NCBI GenBank assembly: GCA_003008705.1
Contig: PDUO01000020.1
Coordinates: 126,817 to 190,816 of the forward strand
Direction: 5' to 3'
From: Pezicula radicicola
Taxonomy: Eukaryota; Ascomycota; Leotiomycetes; Helotiales; Dermateaceae
DNA length: 64,000 nucleotides
Both the position numbers and the translations under genes were made by a program. The notes under the pieces are model-generated. The model did not search any database. It was not told where the DNA came from and saw only the letters and a list, made by a program, of their open reading frames with translations. This document shows, in pieces, positions 38,101 through 50,065 of this stretch. Numbering within the stretch: the stretch's first letter is position 1; every line of letters begins with the position of its first letter.

Positions 38101-39178
38101 TGCGCCTAGTGAGGTACTAGAGACTCCGATAGTGTTCATTTCGACCTCCTCTAACAAGGCTGACTATTCCTATTATAGTATACTAGAGCCCTCCTAGTTC
38201 TCAAGGGGGTTAGTGTTAAGGTTATCCTCGGCGCTAAAGCAGCCTAGGACCTCTGACTGCAGTGCTTCTGCTTTCTCGAGCGTGTCTTCGATTAGCCTTC
38301 CGTGTACCTTAAGCGGAGGCGACTTAAGGTTAGAGGTAAGTTTATACCACCTAATCACCTCGTAGAGGGACTTGTCGTCCTTGACCCTATCAATGATGTG
38401 TCTCCAGTAGTCTTGTTTGGCTTTTCTGACTACTGTGAGGAAGTCCCTTGTAGCAGAGGTGACTCCAGGTGGTAGGTCTATGCTTAGTGAAGGGCGGGTA
38501 GAGAGGTGAGCCAGATATGCTTGTTGGCACTCTAGCGTCCACTATGGCGCTGGACATCCCTCCCCTCGATCTGGCTTACCTACAGTCTATATTGCTGTGG
38601 TGAAAACCTCCTCGAGCGCGTACGCAAAGCTTTCGATTTGTTCCAGTTCCTGTAGAAGGGTAGGGTTAGGGAGGTTGGCTATTCCATTCCGAACGAGTCC
38701 AGAGAAGCGGTCTAGCTTAGTGTCCGGAATCCGGAAGTGAACCTAGTCTAGGGGGACGTTGCCGCGTCCTAGTATCGTGGTGACTTATGTTTCGTGGTCT
38801 GACCCGCTGTGTATGTCCGGGCGGACTGTCGAGTGTGCAAAGGGAACGTTTGAGAAGGTAAGATCGAGGACGTAGCCTGCCCTCTGGGTTGGGGTACCGG
38901 GTACACCGATGAAGTCCATGCCACTCTCACTAGACCAGTGGGCTAGTTTAGCGCCTTGGTGCACTAGTTGTACTCCGGGCTCGAAGGTGTTATGCCAAGC
39001 ATTAAAGTCTCCACCAGCTATGCACTTGGATGGTGGCGCGAGGTGGGTGACGTATTCGATCACCTCTGTGGTGAGTGGTTATCTGTAGGCGTTGAGGATA
39101 GTATATCCATTAACGTCCACCTATAGAAGGTCGCGGCTTTGGACTGGTCGCCGTTGTTGGGTCCGTACAGTCGGTAGT
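35120..39178 (-). mobile_element. 3' part of a degenerate Tad/I-like LINE
   Basis: The minus strand reads, from high to low coordinate, LINE ORF2 domains full of stop codons. First is the endonuclease C-terminal half (VNGYTILNAYR…KCIAGGDFNAWH…GSDHE, about 39110-38785). Reverse transcriptase follows (YSTPQGSPLSPVLYILYLIEL and FGYTDNI in place of FGYADDI, about 37560-37400). Then comes an RNase H tail (TRIEGNEATNKLADIG, about 36180-36115). The GC-to-AT change of the catalytic Asp-Asp to Asp-Asn fits RIP. The tail near 35105-35125 is a TGATGATAATAATGATA-like short repeat, plausible for the 3' end of such elements. The 5' remainder lies beyond the inserted elements at 46509-47143. Confidence 0.8.
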
Positions 39179-39198
39179 AACTTATAACCACGATTTTA
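39179..39198 (+). repeat. left terminal inverted repeat of the mariner-type element
   Basis: AACTTATAACCACGATTTTA at the left border is matched, with one mismatch, by the reverse complement of 46489-46508. These borders coincide with the points where the LINE endonuclease reading stops on each side, which supports them as element ends. The exact target-site duplication could not be fixed. Confidence 0.6.
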
Positions 39199-40098
39199 CT
39201 AAATTTATATATTTTCGAATATATATCTTCTTAACTCTCTCTTTTTAATACTATAAAATACTAATACTATATTATCTACTAGGCCCTATATCTAGGAATA
39301 TTATAAGGAAGAAGTAATTAACTCTATATAAAAGAGGTTGAATTACTAAGGTAGCTTCTTAAGGTAATAGAAATATAGATATTATCTATACCTTCTAAGT
39401 AGTAAATTTAATTATTCAAGATATTATATACCTTAACCTATTATATAATAAAGGTTCCTCCTTACCTTAAAAACCCTAAAAGAAATTATATAATAATTAA
39501 GATAAATAAACTATCCTAAGGTATATATACCTTAAGCTAAAGTTGATATATAAGTAGGTTAAGGAGGCTATAAGTATTAAATATTTAATTACTACTATTA
39601 AGAAGATATTAAAGGAATATAGTATTATTAATTAATATATAAAAAAGAGATTAGAGTTAATATAAGAATATATAAAGGAATACTATAACTAGTATAAAGC
39701 TTAAGAGGAATAGATATTTATAGACTAGAAAAATATTATATAGAGTAATAAGTATTTTATAAAGTATAGTTTAGGTAAATTAATATAATAGGTCTTTTAA
39801 ATAATAACTTAGAAATAGAATAAAGAGATAATATTAATCTATCCTAAAAGTAGAGATATATTAATTATAGTCTAGGGATATTTTTAAGGAACTATAGATA
39901 ATATTAATTAGAGTAAGTTATTTATTTTAGACTATAATTTTAAGAGTAAGAAGTATAACTACTCTTTATACTCTTATATTAAAGTTCTTAAGGATTAAAT
40001 ACTAAAATACTTCTAACTAGACCTTATATTTATATAAGATAATACCTCTATCTATATATCTTATATAGTTTATAAATAGTTTATAGATATAGATATAC
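39179..40098 (+). mobile_element. 5' part of a decayed Tc1/mariner-type DNA transposon
   Basis: Inserted in the LINE. The plus strand carries a stop-riddled DDE transposase. After an unclear HTH region come a WYIKKRPEL-like stretch (seen as YIKKRLELI), then WKNIIWSNE-like (first Asp region lost), MVWGYF, and QDNTSIYISYIVYK-FIDIDI, the QDNAxxH block with the second catalytic Asp. The frame breaks at the Copia insertion (TATAC at 40094-40098) and resumes at 46103. Typical members are 1.3-2 kb with TA target sites; this copy is clearly dead. Confidence 0.75.
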
Positions 40099-40378
40099 TG
40101 TTGATATATCGATTTCAGACTATATAGGTGAAGTTGGAGGAGTAAGTGAAGTTCTTGATTAGGAAGGCGGTTGATCCAATCGGGCTCACCATCCATGTAC
40201 TGTCGGGTAGAACTATACTTAAATAGCTTCTTCTTCTTCTTCTTCTTCTCTTAATATAACTAACCCTATGAAACTATACAATAAGAGTACCTATTAGTGA
40301 TATACTAACTGGTTGCCCGTTGTAGGTTTAGGAAGCTATTATATACACTATTATATCGGTTTATTGACTAAACCGACA
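40099..40378 (+). repeat. 5' LTR of the Copia element
   Basis: 280 bp, TGTTGATATATCG…AACCGACA, with an internal (CTT)n run near 40225-40250. It aligns with the 3' LTR without gaps. I count 19 differences by eye, all transitions. No standard tRNA-complementary primer-binding site is obvious just downstream. Confidence 0.9.
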
Positions 40379-40459
40379 CTAATCAGTAGATATATAGATT
40401 AAGTAAATCAAGTTATAAAAAGTATACTCATTACCTACCTATTACCTAACTACCATAAG

Positions 40460-41800
40460 ACAATAATGGTATCTTCTTTAGACTAGATCGAGAAGATCAA
40501 CTAATAGGAGGATGGGATTAATCTTGACAAGACTATAGACAAGAATATTCAGGAATATACCGCTATAAAGTTCCATGAGTATAAACTATATAATAAAGTC
40601 GATGTCGACCTCTGGGAACTCTTTTGAGATAACTTCCAGTACTTCACGAAGGATATATTCAATAAACTCAAGACTTAGTAACTTCAGGACATAAGGACTC
40701 AACTATAGGTAAGAGGAGTCTACGTCCTAGTAAATGGAAAGAATACTATACTAACTGATATACTTATAACTACCCTGACGGAAGAAGACCAATATGAATA
40801 GACCGATGGTAATATCATGGTGATTTATAACCTAGTCGAAGAGATAAGATTATTTGTATTATAGGAGAGGGTCCTGTATTATAAGCTATAGGAAAGATAT
40901 CAACTAAGATGAATTCAACCTCCTTAAATTCAATATAGTTATAATACTCAACCTTTGTAACCTACTTAGATAACCCACGAGGTACTAGTATAGGTACTAC
41001 TACTCTACCCATCAAGGAACAAGGCCTCGCCAAGGTATGAAATATATCCCTGTTATAAGATAATACTTATATCTCGAGATATAAGTATAAATCAAAGAAC
41101 ACCAACTATAACCAGGGAGCCATCAATAACCTATAAGCTACTAGTGAATAAGCCAAGCCTAATCTATGCTTAAGTAATAGAAGAGTCAACGGCTACCTAT
41201 GGGAAGGAAGTTGCGATGGTTATAAAACTATATATAGATGATGGGAAGTATAGTAGAGTAAACGACAGCTTCGACTATAAGCTAAGGATATTCTACGATA
41301 TCTATCAACGGGTAGGACTACCATGATAAGGATATATAAAAGTATTTCCAACTATGTTGAAGGGAATAGCTCAGGATAACTATTATAACTACGAGCTAAG
41401 CTCAAAGCTATTCGATTCTACTTATAACTATTTCTGTAATTTCTTTGAAGGACCTAGATATTACCGGAAGAACCTAGGTATATAGAACGGTACCTCACTA
41501 TTAGGTATTATATAAAAGAACCCCGGAAAAGGTACCTAGGAATACCTTTAGATCCTTATCAACGAACTATATAACCTTAAGAACGGACTAAGCCAAGACC
41601 TCCAGATAAATACCTTTCTCTATAATAAATTAGTTATAGTTTACCAGGGAATATCAGCTTATTGTTATATGATCTCAGACCTACCAGAAAACTTTGGTAA
41701 CTTAGTTAGTAAGCTCCAATCAAGTATCATTGTATATAACAAGGAAAAGGAACTTAAAATAGAAGCTTACTTCATAGACCGGCGATATTACCGGAATGAT
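40460..41800 (+). pseudogene. Copia gag remnant
   Basis: Broken frames after a start-like ATG (MVSSLD…) run through a capsid-type region (FEGPRYYRKNLG, then ILINELYNLKNGLSQDLQI…) to about 41800. This resembles gag proteins of fungal Copia elements. Numerous in-frame stops arise mainly at former CAG/CAA/TGG codons. It cannot be translated as a unit. Confidence 0.6.
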
Positions 41801-42354
41801 TAAAGCTACGACCGAAACTAGTTTTGTATATAGCCCCGTTACCCTAACAGCTAATCCCGAAGATTACAGAGATCTAGCTATGATATATATAAGTTCAAGT
41901 ATTTTATATATAGTAAGGAAGGCTACTATTCTTGTAACTACTCCCAAGAAGAAAGAGATAAATCATATAGTCAATAGGAGTAGGACTATCTACGATAGTC
42001 AGAGAGAACCTTCCACCAATATATCGTTGATTATAAAGGAAGTAATACCGATGATGATACTAATGAATCTATGAATGAATTAGATATTGATATCGATGTA
42101 TAAGACCTCTCCGATACCCCGGCAACTACTACGGAAAATCTAGTCACTTAGTACTATTAAACCACTCTTGGTGATTTTCAGTTAAAAGAAGTAGAATTAA
42201 TGATAGTAACATTAGTTAATAAAGCCTTCATTCATTTAACCTAAGCTAGCTTAGTACTTAACCTAGTCACCGGGGGAAATCAAGAACCAATGAAGCTATA
42301 TAATATAGATCCATTTATATACAAGACCTCAATAACTTCATGATATACTAAGAG

Positions 42355-45300
42355 AACCTTTGTCGGTATTATGATCGATACCGGAGCTTTATATAGATCT
42401 ACTACTAGCTATAGTCAATACCAAGTACTCCGGAAACTTAATGATACTATTGTCTTTGATCCAATAACGAAAGGAATAATTAATATATAATTCAGTATTA
42501 GAACTATATCTTCTATCGGTTCCGTATAGGTTACTATACTAGTAGGAAAAGTAGAGTTCTATGTCATAGAGGCTAATACACTGTTTCTACTTTACCTTAA
42601 AGATATAGATGAATTATAAGTCTACTTTAATAATATTGAAAATACCCTAGTCGGGAAGAATGTTTCAGTGCTAGTAATATGATATTATAGTTACCTATTT
42701 CTCTTATGGGACTTAGTACTTTAGTCATTTATTACTGAATTATTTGACCTTAATCTATGTTACCTAATAGACACTGAATTGCATCGATTGCACCGACGAT
42801 TTGGGTACCCTGTAACTGAAAGACTCTATAAACTACTCGAGTACTCTAGCTATAATATAGAGAAGAAAAGCCTTGAGTACCTTATAAAGTATTATTACTA
42901 TTGTCAGAAATTTGGGAAGTCCCTAGGGAGATTTAGATTCATACTTTATGATGATGTTGATTTTAATTATATAATTGTTGTTGATATTATATATATTAAT
43001 AATAACCCGGTCTTATATATTGTCGATGAAGCTATATACTTTCAAGTAGGAAGGTTTCTATAAAACATTAGTATAAAATATATATAGGATGTTTTACGGA
43101 CTTACTGGATTGATACTTACCTTGGACTACCTAACCTTATTGTCTATGATACCGGGAAGAACTTCATCAGTAAGGAATTCAGGTAATATATAATTACAAT
43201 AGGTACTACCATGAAGGGAATCCCTATAGAAGTATATAATTCGATTGGTATAGTTGAGAGATATCATGGACTAATTCAATGAGTCTACTAGATTATTATA
43301 GTTGAATTACCAGACCTTGATAAGGATATAGTTTTATAAATAGCTTTTAAAGCTATCAATGATACCGCTGGCCTAGATAGTTTAGTTCCAATACTTCTTG
43401 TCTTTGGAGCTTATCTATAAATGTTGGAAATAGATATACTATCTTATTCGATAACCCAGTGAGCTAATGTAATTAAGAAAGCCATGAATGAGATTCAGAA
43501 ACTAAGAGCTAAGTGATAAGTCAATAACGCCCTAAATATATATAATAGACCCTAGACAACCGTGATCCATAACTTACCGCCGGAATCACTTGTTATAGTA
43601 TAGAGAGAGGGAAACACTAGATAGAGCGGGAGCTGGGAAGGACCTTATAAACTCATGATAATTAAAGGAGAAATATATATATTGTTATTACCCCGTGGAC
43701 TAATATTATTCTAATCCACGATAGTGAAACTATATTATACAGGAGGAGAAACTAACCATGAAATCACCGATGAAACCACCCATCATAAAACCACCCAAGA
43801 CGAAATTTCCTGTAATAAAGTTATACTATGAAATAGTATAGATGAAGTTATACTAGACTAAGTTTCTCTAACCTAAGTTATACTAAATCAAGTTACCCCA
43901 GGAAATATTATTGAGTAATAACTACTACGATAAGGGAGAGGGTAACTACGGAAAGAACCTATCTATAACTCAACCCCTACTAGAGAACCACCAGTATAAC
44001 AACAACTAAAAAGAGGTCAAGGTAGACTATATAAATACCCTATACTCACCGGAATAGTAGATATTACTATATTTCTATAAGAAGACGAACCTTCTACGAA
44101 CCCTCACGAACCCTAATTTACTACTTTACAACGAAAAGAGATCAATGGATTACTTGAAAAAGGAGTCTTTGAGATCGTTAAGATAGATACTATCCCTCCA
44201 GGAACTCGTCTATTCAACTCCTGATTCATCGACGAAATTAAATATAAAGGTATTAGTAATACTTTCGAGAAGTCAAGACTAGTGGTCTAGGTATATAATA
44301 ATACTAGGAAAGATCTTATCTTGATATAATCACCTACTATTCAATGAGCTAGTCAACGACTTATCATTTACCTTACTATAATGATAGATAAAACCAACCT
44401 TTACTTATATAATATTTCGTAAGCTTATATATAATCTCTTATAATACTGGTTTAAGACTTTTATATAAAGCCACTAAGTAAGTTATAGATTATACTTGGA
44501 CTAGACGATGATCTTATCCTGAAAGTTATGAAACCATTGTATAGAGTTCCAGAAGTAGGAAACCACTGGTATAATATATATCACGGCTACTATATCACTA
44601 AGGTCGGAATAGAAGTATCTATATATAATCTATATCTTCTTTTAAGTAACAATAACTCTGGTTTTAGTATTGTCGGGTTATAAACCGACGATACTCTACT
44701 ACTCGTAGATGACGACTTTACTTTAGTAGAAGAAGTCGAATTATAAAAAACTAAATTCTTGTCTAAAGAATAAGAGAAACTAACTACCAAGAACCTATTT
44801 AAATTCAATGGTGGTTTAATTTAATTATTACCTAATAAAAGTATTATACTTATACAAGAGTATTAGTATAAAAACCTTAGATAGATCTAACTTACTGTAT
44901 CTATATTAATAAGTACTAGAGGAATTATTTGATTAGTACTTACACCAAAGGACTAGTATATAGTATAGTAAGCTCGCGGTACTTATATTATATTAGTCTA
45001 TCAACCAGAAGCTACTTTTGATTTATCTTTCGCTACCTAGGTAGTCGATCCTAAGGCGTTAGATACAAAAGTATTGAATCAATGAATCAAGTAGTAATTA
45101 GAAAACACTACTAGAGGCCTGAAATTTATTAAACTCGATATCAAGACCCTTAAATTAATGATTTTTATGGATGCCTTATTCATGAATAACACTAACCTTT
45201 CTTCTTAAATTGGTTTTATAATTATACTTACGGATGTGATAAACAAGGCTAATATTATCTACTGGTCGTCCACTAAATATAAAAGAGTTATAAGAAGTGT

Positions 45301-45625
45301 TTTAGCTGTAGAACTATATAGTATAACCCATGGTTTCGATATTACCGTTGTAATTAAGTCAACTATCGATAAGGTTTTTAATACTTAAGTTACCCTAGTA
45401 TTACTAACTAACTCGAAATCACTTTATGACTACCTCGTTAGACTAGGAACTACGCAAGAAAAGCGCCTCATGATTGATATTATGAGCCTTTGTTAAGCCT
45501 ACGAAAGAAGAGAAATTACAGAAATTCAGTGGATCAATGGTAACTATAACCCGGCCGATACTATGACGAAGGGGAATAAAGCTTGTGATGTACTCACCAA
45601 ATTAATTAATTTAAACTATATTTAA
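42355..45625 (+). pseudogene. Copia pol remnant (protease, integrase, RT, RNase H)
   Basis: Protease: GIMIDTGALYRST near 42365-42405 (Asp-Thr-Gly). Integrase: HRLHRRFGYP…YYYCQKFGKS near 42780-42920 (HHCC zinc region), then VDIIYINNNPVLYIVDEA and DTGKNFISKEF in the core. Reverse transcriptase: EINGLLEKGVFEIVK near 44140 and TDDTLLLVDDD near 44685. RNase H: YNPADTMTKGNKA near 45550. Many stops interrupt all domains, so the element cannot move by itself. Confidence 0.8.
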
Positions 45626-45817
45626 TTAGAAACAATGGGATGGGTTGACAGGATAAACAATGTAGATGAGAAGGGAACTAGTGGTGGACTAGCTATGGGC
45701 TAGCTATAAGACAACGATGGACTAGTGGGATTATAGATATAGTGATTAATATAAGAGATATATAGGAACTCAGATGAATCGATTTAACCTAGTTAATCGA
45801 TTTCGAAGTTGCCCTAG

Positions 45818-46097
45818 TGTTGATATATCGATTTCAGACTATATAGGTGAAGTTGGAGGAGTAAGTGAAGTTCTTGATTAGGAAGGTGGTCGATCTAATC
45901 GGGCTCACCGTCTGTGTACTGTTGGGTAGAACTGTACTTAAATAGCTTCTTCTTCTTCTTCTTCTTCTCTTAATACAACCAACCCCATGAAACCATATAA
46001 CAAGAGTACCCATTAGTGATATACTAACTGGTTGCCTGTTGTAGGTTTGGGAAGCTATTATATACACCATTATATCGGTTTATTGACTAAACCAACA
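45818..46097 (+). repeat. 3' LTR of the Copia element
   Basis: Matches the 5' LTR end to end over 280 bp, ending AACCAACA before the TATAC duplication. The differing sites are C/T or A/G changes in both directions between copies, as expected if each copy was independently hit by RIP or similar C-to-T mutation. Confidence 0.9.
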
Positions 46098-46508
46098 TAT
46101 ACCTATACTTCTATAATTAGTAGTCTCCCCTAATTTAAACCCTATTAAATATATCTAGTAGTATATTAAAAAGTAAATTCTAGATAAGTACCCTAAGCTT
46201 TAAAATATAGGGAAATCTAAAGAAGTACTTAAAGTATTAGAGTAAGCCCTAATTAGTACTTAGAATAGTCTCTCTAATAAGCTATTTATATCTCTAATAG
46301 AGAGTATACTAAGGAGGATAAAAGTATATATTAAGATAGATAAATAGTATATAAAATACTAGGAAACTAGTACTTTTAGGAATAATAAATTCTATTATTT
46401 CTTATTATATATTAAAAGAATAAAGGTAATATAATTAATAGTTAATTTATAATAACTCTAGTAATATAATAAGTAGTAGGCTAAAATATAAAATCGCGGT
46501 TATAAGTT
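46098..46508 (+). mobile_element. 3' part of the decayed Tc1/mariner-type transposon
   Basis: Resumes the transposase after the Copia element: …VVSPNLNPIKYI (family SPDLNPIExxW, with the third acidic residue changed from Glu to Lys), then YPKLYNIGKSKEVLKVLE and a terminal KWYIKY-like end. The right inverted repeat follows. Joined at the TATAC site, the two halves read DIDI-PILL in one frame, which shows the element was intact before the Copia insertion. Confidence 0.75.
46489..46508 (-). repeat. right terminal inverted repeat of the mariner-type element
   Basis: TAAAATCGCGGTTATAAGTT, the inverse of the left repeat with one mismatch. It is followed directly by LINE sequence (GTGACCCACTG). Confidence 0.6.
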
Positions 46509-47143
46509 GTGACCCACTGTAGGCTAGCGCCCTGAGTCGATTGGTGCGTAGCACTCAAATCCCGGGTGATTCTACGTCTTAGTGCCCGGGAAAGTGAAAG
46601 GTTCCTGAACGCAGACTACGTCCATCTTTTCAGTGAAGGCAGTCTACAGGATGGTGATGTGGCAGGGGGAGCTTTTGCCAACATTAGCCCAGCAGACCAA
46701 GAGGTCCCTATTTCTGGGCTTTCGATTGTGGCTGGTGCCGCGGGGCCGTGTAGGGCTGTTTAACATAGAGATCCAGGGCTGTCTACTTCCATCCCCCCGG
46801 TTAGGGGTTCTTTACCGAAGCTCTGCGCGGAGAGGTTGACAAGATTGAGGTTCTTGTTGGTGATGGTGCTGCGGCGTAGGCGGCCGCCAGTTGGTTGCGT
46901 CGAGGGCGGGGGCGGCATGACCGAGGCCTGGGAAGAGACCTGGGATGAGGCTTGGGATGAGGCTCGAGAGGGGGCTTAGGAGGGAGTACGCAGGGAGGCA
47001 CCGCCTTGTGTACTACTCTAGCTGCTGTGTGTTGAGGCTCTCTCCTGGGCGGTGGTGGCTGCAGAACTCCTCTTACGCTTGGGGCGTTCTGAGGCAGAGA
47101 CATTGGCCTCTGGGGCCGGTTCCTAGGGTCTTGGCTTTGCCAT
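46509..47143 (-). mobile_element. 5' part of the Tad/I-like LINE
   Basis: Minus strand: an ATG at 47143 opens MAKPRP…ANVSASERPKRKRSSAATTA, a basic, Ser/Pro-rich region like the start of a LINE ORF. A change of frame follows, then LLVCWANVGKSSPCHITIL and MDVVCVQEPFTFPGTKT, the N-terminal part of the endonuclease (with the catalytic QE-type motif VQEP). This continues across the insertion into VDVNGYTILNAYR at 39110. The segment is visibly less AT-rich than the LINE's 3' part. Whether the first block is ORF1 with an internal deletion or the head of ORF2 is unclear. Confidence 0.7.
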
Positions 47144-47692
47144 GATGCGATGAATGACAGCTTAATATTGTTCTAAACTATTTCTTGTTAAGCGAGCACT
47201 AATCCACCGTCATATCTAGGGAACTCAGCCAATTAAAATGCTTACATTTTACGACACAATACTCTCTATAGTTTCATTGAATCTTAATTGTAAAATAAGG
47301 TGAATTAGGGAGGTTTCAAAGGATTGGGCGCACAGCGAATTTCGAGAAATAATGCTATCCTTGCGAAGCACGTTACTCGCTTCCCTTACGCTCAAATTGC
47401 CTCTTGTATTACTGTCACTTCACCATATTTTCGTGTTACTAGCATTATGCACACTTTACACTATTGTTTCATAACATTTCTCTGATATTTTAAGCTATTA
47501 CAACACCTATATTCTTATACTGCGCTGGCGTATTGATTCCTTTTTACTTACTCGGGTTCATGACTCTCGCATTCTTCTTCCATTGTTGCTGTCCACGCAC
47601 CACGCTTTCTGTAGTTTTACGTAAATGTGTGCCCCCTCCTATAAATTATCCTAGAGAAGGAAGACAATTATTTTGTTGGCTTAAGCCAAAGT
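47144..47692. other. AT-rich intergenic border of the transposon block
   Basis: No gene recognised. The plus-strand frame at 47533-47754 is the shadow of the last exon and 3' region of the MFS gene. Confidence 0.4.
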
Positions 47693-49423
47693 TTAGTTTA
47701 CATTGTCTAAAACAGAATTTTCCTCATCCTCAACAACTACTCTTTTGTTTTTAGGAGGAAATCGGCAAAGGGTAAGAAGGAGTACCGAAAAAACAGCAAC
47801 AGTCTGTTTAAAAGCATGTTAGTAGGAAGTTGTACATAAGTTGAGCAAAAGATATACTCACAGCGTTGACGATAAATACCAGATGTGGTTTCCCTATCTC
47901 TGCAAGGGCTGAGAATACGATCCCAAAAATACTGACTAGATTTTTGTTAATATTTATCTACACAAAACGAAAAACAAAGATGCCTACTTGTAGAAAGGGT
48001 CGCAATCATCTCAACTAGAGTTATAGCACTCAATGCATCTGCACGCTGTGATGGTTCACACATATCCATCATGACACCTTTAGCGGCTGGTGCAGATCCA
48101 GAGGCTAAAGGTAGAAGGAAAGCAGCAACGTAGATATGCCATCCTTTTGTGGAGAATGCAGCAGATGCAGTCAAAGCCCCATCAACCACAAGACTCCATC
48201 GTAAGAAGAATAGATCAAATTCCGACCCATGGTCGCTACTATCATTCGTCAAGTTTGTAGGTGGCTCCAGCTCGCTCTCTAGACCAGGAATAACTTCAAA
48301 GTCTACAACTGAACTGGGAATCTCATCCGAATCTGATGTAACCTTTGCCCGAGATCCATGCCATTGCCTTCCTCGAGATATAATCTTTGGAAAAGCAAAT
48401 ATTAGAAAAAGCCACGGATAAGAGAATTAAAGGACATCAAATAACCATTCTCGGTTGGACGAAAGCCGAAAGCATTTGTCGCATACATCTGGATAAGAAT
48501 TGGAATAAATCCCGTGGCTAAGACTCCCAAAAACACACCCGCTCCTAACAGGAACACGCCCCAATAACTCTGAATGACGCCATTCTTCAGCTGGATCTTC
48601 TGAGGTAGAAATAGTTTGGCCGGACCAAAAAAGTTACCAAGTGTTTTCTTGTCAGGGTTCCTGTCTACAGTCCTTTGAGGAGGAATGTAAGGAAGACAGA
48701 AGGTCGAATAGATAGTAGAGAATATCATAAGGAAGAAGGCAATCTCGAAGGGTCTTCTGATTCCTAAAAGGTCTCCAGAAAGCCCTCCCAAGAAATATCC
48801 GAACGCAGTTCCAAACATAACGCATCCTGATAGTTGACCAAATACCTGAGTTTTTTGAGATGGCTCAACCACTTCACTGGCAAACGTATTCAACGCGAGG
48901 AGATATCCAGCAGGCCCACCCAACATACAAATGAATTGGGTTATCTGAATCATCATAATTCCAGTATTAGCGCCAATGGTAACACCGATAATCTGACAGC
49001 AAAGGCGCAATGCCGGCCAAATAGTCTGATTTATCAGAGTGGCTTTCACACCGAACCTTTTAATCGTCCATCCTGCCCAGATCAGATTTACTACACCAAA
49101 TACTGTAGTTGTTGATCCTAATAGCGATACTGCCTTAGCAGTTGAAGCGTCAATCTCCCTGACATTGCATCGGTCTCCAGTGCCAGTAAAAGGTTCGTGG
49201 GTCTTATAGTGTGCTTCGCATGTCATAATACGAAAGACATATATCATACTACAAATCATCATCAGCTTTTCGCTCACTTTTGAATGGGAAAGACTTACGG
49301 AACCCATGTGAACGCAACAGAAAGCGAGATCACAAACGCGCAAAACAAAATCCGATAGACATCAGATTTTTGTCTAGGTGTTTCAGCCTTGGGTGGCAAC
49401 AAGGGCGTGTTCTCTTGGAGCAT
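47693..49423 (-). pseudogene. MFS transporter with a one-base deletion
   Basis: Exons 49423-49299, 49248-47988, 47935-47862 and 47803-47693 total 1571 nt, exactly one short of 524 codons. The frame slips in a T5 run at 48406-48410 (minus strand), where SFNSLIRGFF should continue LIFAFPKIISRGRQW; one more T restores it. The rest is a standard twelve-TM fungal major facilitator: hydrophilic N-tail, CEAHY…DRCNVREIDA loop, LLGSTTTVFGVVNLIWAGWTIKRFG, long central loop, CEPSQRADALSAITLVEMI and ISIFGIVFSALAEIG. Substrate is unknown. Because only one base is wrong and everything else, including splice sites, is intact, it is either very recently inactivated or a homopolymer sequencing error. Confidence 0.8.
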
Positions 49424-50065
49424 GCTTTGAGGCGAAAGAGGAAGAGCTTTCGCGGAATGTATAGACGTTTAGACTTCCGAGTGCACTTTGTTAATGAGCA
49501 GTAAACGTGGTACGGTTGGTGTATACTCTTTCACTAATCTGCCGGACGAGAGAAATCACATGCATTCCTTCTTTATTGTCGACATTGTACGAAATGGGTG
49601 TTAAACATGGCATGGAGGGCTCGGTCTACGATAAACGTTTCCTACTCAGCCTGCATTACGCAGGCGATAGATGTATCGGTCTATTAAATCTGGATCGGCA
49701 TTCTATTCGAATCTATAATCCGTGTGAGAACCATTTCCGTATCCGACTTGATTCCGGCAATACTCCTGATAACGGGGGTGTTTCTGGTGATCGTCGGCTA
49801 CAGCCGAGGATTAAGTCGCACTTGCGCGATATGCACATCTCATCTACACCTTGCTCCAACTACCTCACCGCTGTGATCGGTGTCCTACTAATCAAAACAA
49901 TCAGTGCAATGCCCAGTTATTTTGGGATTATAGGACTACGCTTTATTAAAATGTTTAATTTTCGACTATCGTCTCTGGTTTCTTTTTCTTTGAGTGAAGT
50001 CCCTATACATACCATATATCTCGAGACTCTTGCGAAATTTTTCATCCTCTAGGATAGTAGCAATC
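49424..50065. other. divergent region between two MFS genes
   Basis: Carries the promoters of both carriers. Plus-strand frames here (49507-50052) show no family resemblance. Includes CGTCGGCTACAGCCGAGG-type short palindromes near 49793. Confidence 0.4.

Larger units (their letters stand above)
40099..46097 (+). mobile_element. Copia-type LTR retrotransposon, inactivated
   Basis: A 5999-bp element bounded by 280-bp LTRs starting TG and ending CA and flanked by identical 5-bp duplications (TATAC at 40094-40098 and 46098-46102). Internal plus-strand frames, broken by many TAA/TAG/TGA codons, read in the order gag, protease, integrase, reverse transcriptase and RNase H, which is the Copia order. 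Integrase lying before reverse transcriptase excludes Gypsy. It sits inside the transposase of the mariner-type element, whose frame continues on both sides. Confidence 0.9.

Noticed and set aside
41796..42074. Open frames inside the transposon block treated as host genes
   Set aside because: They are surviving fragments of the Copia polyprotein (and elsewhere of the LINE), bounded by stops from AT-biased mutation.
46566..46763. Plus-strand frame with an RNase-H-like FSEGSLQDGD stretch
   Set aside because: It is antisense to the LINE endonuclease N-terminus (VQEPFTFPGTKT), which fits the flanking LINE orientation far better.
49507..50052. 181-codon plus-strand frame between the MFS genes
   Set aside because: No recognisable motifs, and it occupies the promoter region of both carriers.
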